Position numbers and translations under genes: made by a program. Of a DNA stretch of 8,531 nucleotides, positions 5,147-8,531 are shown one piece after another. The DNA is taken from the NCBI GenBank assembly GCA_024224995.1, contig JAAENB010000458.1, forward strand, positions 1 through 8,531, in the 5' to 3' direction. The number at the start of each line of letters is the position of its first letter. Within the stretch, counting starts at the first letter, position 1. The DNA is from a bacterium (GTDB taxonomy: Bacteria > Spirochaetota > UBA4802 > UBA5550). The notes below the pieces were generated by a model. The model did no database searches, was not told the origin of the DNA, and was given only the letters and a program-made list of their open reading frames with translations.

Positions 5147-8002
5147 ATGGATATTAAAAAACTCTTTAGAAGAAACCTTTTTTTACTGCCTGTTTACGCA
5201 ATGATCATATTCTTTTTTAGCGCCTGTTCCAACCAGGGCAGCTGGGATATCAGCAGGGACCAGGCTGAAAAACTAAGAGAGCCCAAACCGGTCATAAGCC
5301 TTTCCACTCCGGCAGGGAACGCCATTGCTGAAAACAATCAAACCGGCATTGTCAGGGTAACGCTTTCCAAAACCTATCACAGCGATGTTACCGTGCAGCT
5401 TTCCTGCAGCGGAACTGCTTCTACCGGAACCGACTATTCCGCGAATATAACCACGGTTGTTATCCCGGCCGGAAAAACATCAGTTGATGTTGCCATCACT
5501 ACTATTGATGACTCCGTTAGCGAAGGGAATGAAAACATAATTGTTGCTATTGACTCTGTTGTTAACGGTACCGAAGACGGGGTACAGCAGACAGAACTCT
5601 CTATTACGGACGACGATTCAGCGCTGGTAAGTTTATCCGGCGGCGGGGCTCTTGCTGAGGACGGCTCTTCCCAAACGCTTACGGTTTCACTTTCCACTAC
5701 GTCCGTTTCTGACATTACCGTAAACCTGGCTTACAGCGGGAACGCGGCAAACACCACTGACTATACCAGGTCTGCCGATTCAGTAACAATTCCCGCAGGC
5801 AGCACTACCGCTGCTTTTCAAATAACCAGTGTTGCTGATGCCCTTGATGAAACGAATGAAACAGTTTCCGTTGATATTGACTCTGTTGTTAATGCTGTGG
5901 AAAACGGAACCCAGCAGGAAACTATTACCATTACTGATGATGACGCTTCTCCCACGATACAATTTACCGCGGCCTCATCCTCGGGAGACGAAAGCGCTTC
6001 TCCCGTCTCTGTAGAACTCTCTCTTTCCGCTGTTTCAGCCCTGGCTGTTGACGTTAGCTTTTCCCTTTCCGGCACTGCTACAGGCGCCGACTATACCCTG
6101 GCTGCGGGAACTGCTTCTATTTCGGCTGGTACCACTACTACGAATATCAGTATTCCCATTATTAACGACCTTTTTAATGAAACAAGCGAGACTATTGTAA
6201 TAACCATCTCTGCCCCGGTCAATGCTGCCCTGGGCGGAAACACCACTCATACCTATACCATCAATGACAATGACGCTGCTCCCCAGGTTCAGTTTACCAC
6301 CACCTCGTCGAGCGGTTCCGAAGCCGCCACTCCCGCTGCTATTGGGGTCTCCCTGTCGGCAGTTTCGGGACAGCCGGTTTCTGTGGATTATATAGTGAGC
6401 GGATCGGCCACGGGCGGCGGTACAGACTATACCCTGGCTAACGGGACTGCTAACATTGCGGCTGGCTCCACTACTGCAGCTATCAGCGTTATAATCTCTA
6501 ATGATGTTCTTGAAGAAAATGATGAAACCATTATAATAACTCTCTCAAACCCGGGAAAAGCCTCCCTGGGTACAAATACGGTTTTCACCTATACTATTAC
6601 CGACAACAACAGGAACGGCCCGGCTATTACTACTGCCGAATATTACGATTCCGACAGCAACGGGTATCTCGACCATATTAAAATTACCCTGGATGAAACC
6701 GTTAATGATTCAAGCTTTGACGGTTACGGCGGCGCGAACAATCTCGGCTCGGTGACCTCAAAATGGGCCATTGCCGGGTATGCCAATGTCCGCATCAACA
6801 CTGGCTACGCCGGTGATGTTGATAATGACTCCGTCATATGGCTCAAGTTTGATGAAAACGGAAGCACCCACGATACCGGGGCAACCCCCGAATTAACCGT
6901 TACCGATGCTTCATTGAAGGATCTCGACTCCGGGAACTGTTATTTTAATACAAGCAACACTGCCTGTACAGACCAGACTGCTGCCGATCTTGCCGCAGGG
7001 GGAGTGACCGAAACCGACAAAGCCGCCCCGGTTCTCGTTGATGCTGTGGGTTCTGTGGATTACAACAAGGTTATTGCAATATTCAGTGAACCTGTTGACG
7101 GTGACGGCGGTACCTGCGATACGAATAATCTTGAGCTCAGTGATTTTGCGTATACCAACACCAGCGGATGCAGCGCTAGCTCCATAACTTCCATGAGCGA
7201 TGCAAACGCCTGCGATGACAACGCTGTCACCATTGATCTCAATACAAATTTTACCGCAGCCGATGCCAGTACGGACACAATGAACGCGGTGCTCTCCTCT
7301 GTATTTGATTCGGCCAATAATTCTGCCAAAGCCGATACCACGGTCATTACCAATGTACACGCGTCTACTACTACATACTTTACCTTTAGCGGGAGCGTTT
7401 CGGATAGCTCCGGGAATAATAATACCCTTACCTCCGCGGGAGACCCTGAACTGGCTGCAGACAGGAACAGCAACTCCAACAGCGCTTACTACATGCCCGG
7501 CGGTTTAAACGGCTACTTTTCAAACACCGACACCTCCCGTTATTGTTTTCAATCGGAAATGACCTTATCTATCCGGATAAATGCCGTTTATCCGGAGAGT
7601 GATGCTGTTATCCTGTTAAAAGAGCGGTCAAATACGTCTTATGCATACTCTCTTGAAATGAAAGACAACAAGTTGTTTTCTGCTGCCTGTGATACCGCGG
7701 GAAATTATGCCGACATTACCGGCAGTACAATTCCCGCTAGTACCTGGGTCCACCTGGCAATAACCTGGAAGACCGGGGGCAAATACCGGGCCTACATGAA
7801 TGGAAAACTGGTACAGGAAGTTAATGCCTCCTCCGCTAATTTAATAACAGCTACTTCGGCAGAAAGAGGCTCTTTTTATATTGGGACAAATACTAACAGG
7901 ATAGGGAGCTGGAAACAAAATTCCTTTTCTATTGACGATCTTCGAATGTATGATAGGGAGCTCTCTCCTACTGAGATTTACGCGCTGTATCTTGTTCCGT
8001 AA
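5147..8002 (+). CDS. Calx-beta/LamG surface lipoprotein, copy 2
   Basis: A 951-residue paralog of the upstream lipoprotein. I start it at ATG 5147; the frame could open at TTG 5138, adding three residues, but that start is too close to GAGGGG and not conserved in copy 1. The N-terminus MDIKKLFRRN, a hydrophobic core and FSAC give a lipobox with Cys27. Phe at -3 is loose compared with the usual Leu. CSNQGSWD parallels CSDMGSWD of copy 1. Four Calx-beta domains span about 48-157, 159-266, 269-376 and 379-488; the last ends TDNN instead of NDND. A DSDSNGYLD calcium-type loop (about 501-509), an Ig-like segment with FSEPVDG and paired cysteines follow. The C-terminal LamG-like domain (about 742-948) has WVHLAITWKTGGKYRAYMNGK and SIDDLRMYDRELS. 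Domains 3-4 and the loop region are nearly identical to copy 1, while the signal peptide and LamG domain have diverged, so ligand specificity may differ. The adhesin role is inferred. Confidence 0.9.
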   Translation: MDIKKLFRRNLFLLPVYAMIIFFFSACSNQGSWDISRDQAEKLREPKPVISLSTPAGNAIAENNQTGIVRVTLSKTYHSDVTVQLSCSGTASTGTDYSANITTVVIPAGKTSVDVAITTIDDSVSEGNENIIVAIDSVVNGTEDGVQQTELSITDDDSALVSLSGGGALAEDGSSQTLTVSLSTTSVSDITVNLAYSGNAANTTDYTRSADSVTIPAGSTTAAFQITSVADALDETNETVSVDIDSVVNAVENGTQQETITITDDDASPTIQFTAASSSGDESASPVSVELSLSAVSALAVDVSFSLSGTATGADYTLAAGTASISAGTTTTNISIPIINDLFNETSETIVITISAPVNAALGGNTTHTYTINDNDAAPQVQFTTTSSSGSEAATPAAIGVSLSAVSGQPVSVDYIVSGSATGGGTDYTLANGTANIAAGSTTAAISVIISNDVLEENDETIIITLSNPGKASLGTNTVFTYTITDNNRNGPAITTAEYYDSDSNGYLDHIKITLDETVNDSSFDGYGGANNLGSVTSKWAIAGYANVRINTGYAGDVDNDSVIWLKFDENGSTHDTGATPELTVTDASLKDLDSGNCYFNTSNTACTDQTAADLAAGGVTETDKAAPVLVDAVGSVDYNKVIAIFSEPVDGDGGTCDTNNLELSDFAYTNTSGCSASSITSMSDANACDDNAVTIDLNTNFTAADASTDTMNAVLSSVFDSANNSAKADTTVITNVHASTTTYFTFSGSVSDSSGNNNTLTSAGDPELAADRNSNSNSAYYMPGGLNGYFSNTDTSRYCFQSEMTLSIRINAVYPESDAVILLKERSNTSYAYSLEMKDNKLFSAACDTAGNYADITGSTIPASTWVHLAITWKTGGKYRAYMNGKLVQEVNASSANLITATSAERGSFYIGTNTNRIGSWKQNSFSIDDLRMYDRELSPTEIYALYLVP
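5288..6610 (+). repeat. Four tandem Calx-beta repeat units in lipoprotein copy 2
   Basis: Unit order and boundaries match those of copy 1. DNA of units 3 and 4 is close to identical to copy 1 apart from a 9-base deletion in unit 3 (SGTATGADYTL here, against a loop three residues longer in copy 1). Unit 1 is the most diverged from its counterpart. Confidence 0.8.
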
Positions 8003-8003
8003 G

Positions 8004-8023
8004 ACCCGGGCCTTCGGCTGGGT
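8004..8023 (+). terminator. Possible terminator hairpin after lipoprotein copy 2
   Basis: Two bases after the TAA, ACCC pairs with GGGT, enclosing an imperfect inner stem closed by a C-TTCG-G tetraloop. Two single-base bulges weaken it, and the sequence that follows is GT-rich rather than a T-run. It is the best terminator candidate behind the two lipoprotein genes but is not strong. Confidence 0.35.
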
Positions 8024-8066
8024 TGGGTTTGTGGAGATGCTTCGGAGGAGTGGTTTCCGGGGAAGG

Positions 8067-8104
8067 AGAGACGTTGCGTGCAACGTCTTTACGGGTTGGT
8101 TCTT
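8067..8104 (+). repeat. Palindromic repeat, right-flank copy 1
   Basis: AGACGTTGC (8069-8077), GT, GCAACGTCT (8080-8088): a 9-bp perfect dyad followed by TTACGGGTTGGTT. It is the plus-orientation counterpart of the minus-oriented copy at about 281-331. Confidence 0.75.
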
Positions 8105-8128
8105 TCAGGGGATTCCGGAAAGGGCTGG

Positions 8129-8195
8129 TTTTACGAAGATGCTCCGGGCAGGGGTTGGTTCTGAGAGACGTTGCAGTGCAACGCCTTTACTGGCT
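8129..8195 (+). repeat. 67-bp repeat unit with palindrome, right-flank copy 2
   Basis: Begins TTTTACGAAGATGCTCCGG and contains the dyad CGTTGCA-G-TGCAACG (8169-8183). It matches 8291-8357 at 65 of 67 positions. A diverged relative of its first part, with TTTTGCGAAGATGATCCGG, is at about 146-164. Confidence 0.8.
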
Positions 8196-8290
8196 GGTTT
8201 CTGGTCAGGGCTATGGAGATTCCGGGAAGGAGTGCGGCCCTGCGAAGCAGGGAAATAATACGGAAGAAACTGTGTCTACACCGGAACCTG

Positions 8291-8357
8291 TTTTACGAAG
8301 ATGCTCCGGCCAGGGTTTGGTTCTGAGAGACGTTGCAGTGCAACGCCTTTACTGGCT
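8291..8357 (+). repeat. 67-bp repeat unit with palindrome, right-flank copy 3
   Basis: Second near-identical unit, 162 bp after the previous one, with its dyad at 8331-8345. Similarity resumes after the unit around TATGGAGATTC, so the true repeat period probably covers most of the 162 bp. Confidence 0.8.
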
Positions 8358-8423
8358 TTCAAGCCAGGGTTATGGAGATTCTGAGGAGGGATGCGCCCCC
8401 TCCGGGGCGGTTCTAAATCTCCA

Positions 8424-8447
8424 CTTGTACCTTTTCCCTTGTACCTT
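8424..8447 (+). repeat. Short direct repeat CTTGTACCTT
   Basis: CTTGTACCTT at 8424-8433 and 8438-8447, a 14-bp period. Similar to the spacing of the GTTGACAGT pair at 4889-4911. Function unknown. Confidence 0.45.
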
Positions 8448-8490
8448 GCCCCAGCCTCGCACACAAAAACTAAACAAATACACGCAAACT

Positions 8491-8519
8491 GTTTATGACA
8501 AATTTGTCAGGAAGAATTC
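8491..8519. promoter_or_regulatory. Second copy of the putative operator dyad
   Basis: TGACAAATTTGTCA (8496-8509) is a perfect 14-bp palindrome, and the 29-bp context matches 1872-1900 with three differences. In the first copy this element lies about 120 bp before a lipoprotein start, so a gene under the same control probably begins shortly after the window end. Confidence 0.5.
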
Positions 8520-8531
8520 AAAAAAAACCAG

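Larger units (their letters stand above)
8003..8531. other. Repeat-rich intergenic region without a gene
   Basis: Open frames here run through repeat DNA, have no ribosome binding sites and encode nothing I recognise. The stretch has a possible terminator, three copies of a palindromic repeat, two near-identical 67-bp units, further hairpins at 8353-8366 (TGGCTT TC AAGCCA) and 8394-8409 (CGCCCC CTCC GGGGCG), a short direct repeat, and an AT-rich end with a dyad that looks like the control region of a gene beyond the window. Confidence 0.7.

Noticed and set aside
7932..8258. 108-codon plus-strand open frame running from the end of lipoprotein copy 2 into the right flank
   Set aside because: It overlaps the 3' end of the real gene, crosses the palindromic repeats, has no ribosome binding site and encodes a Cys/Arg/Gly-rich sequence typical of translated repeat DNA.
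8067..8357. CRISPR array
   Set aside because: The repeats are palindromic with irregular spacing (about 100 and 162 bp), the intervening DNA is itself repetitive, and no cas gene is present.
8276..8464. 62-codon minus-strand open frame in the right flank
   Set aside because: Lies over repeat units and hairpins, no ribosome binding site, no recognisable motif.

Overview
The window is about 8.5 kb of roughly 45-50% GC DNA. It probably comes from an uncultured or little-studied Gram-negative (diderm) bacterium, since it encodes two large surface-type lipoproteins and one Sec-secreted hydrolase. Calx-beta/LamG lipoproteins of this kind are frequent in Spirochaetota, Fibrobacterota, Bacteroidota and related phyla. 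The sequence does not allow a firm assignment; I lean weakly towards a spirochaete-like lineage because of the loose lipobox in the second lipoprotein.

Layout. Positions 1-390 are non-coding and full of repeats. They hold a 22-bp direct repeat bounding about 365 bp, a GC-rich perfect hairpin, and an inverted copy of a palindromic repeat that recurs at the right end. Positions 391-1758 (minus strand) encode a secreted endonuclease/exonuclease/phosphatase-fold metallohydrolase with a C-terminal fascin-like beta-trefoil. A 263-bp divergent intergenic region holds a 12-14 bp dyad, promoter-like boxes and a clear ribosome binding site for the hydrolase. Positions 2022-4874 and 5147-8002 (plus strand) encode two tandem paralogous lipoproteins of about 950 residues. 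Each has a lipobox, four tandem Calx-beta domains, a middle region with a DxDxNGxxD loop and Ig-like segments, and a C-terminal LamG/concanavalin-A-like domain. Positions 8003-8531 are non-coding: three copies of a palindromic repeat, two of them within near-identical 67-bp units spaced 162 bp apart, then an AT-rich stretch that ends with a second copy of the dyad found upstream of the first lipoprotein.

How the genes may work together (inference). Calx-beta domains bind calcium, and LamG domains often bind glycans or proteins. The two lipoproteins therefore look like calcium-stabilised surface adhesins or carbohydrate-binding proteins. The divergently transcribed secreted hydrolase carries its own trefoil binding module and could act on extracellular substrate. 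The mosaic similarity of the two lipoproteins (nearly identical middle, diverged ends) suggests tandem duplication followed by gene conversion or selection on the tips. The dyad at the extreme right end suggests that another gene under the same control, possibly a third family member, starts just outside the window.
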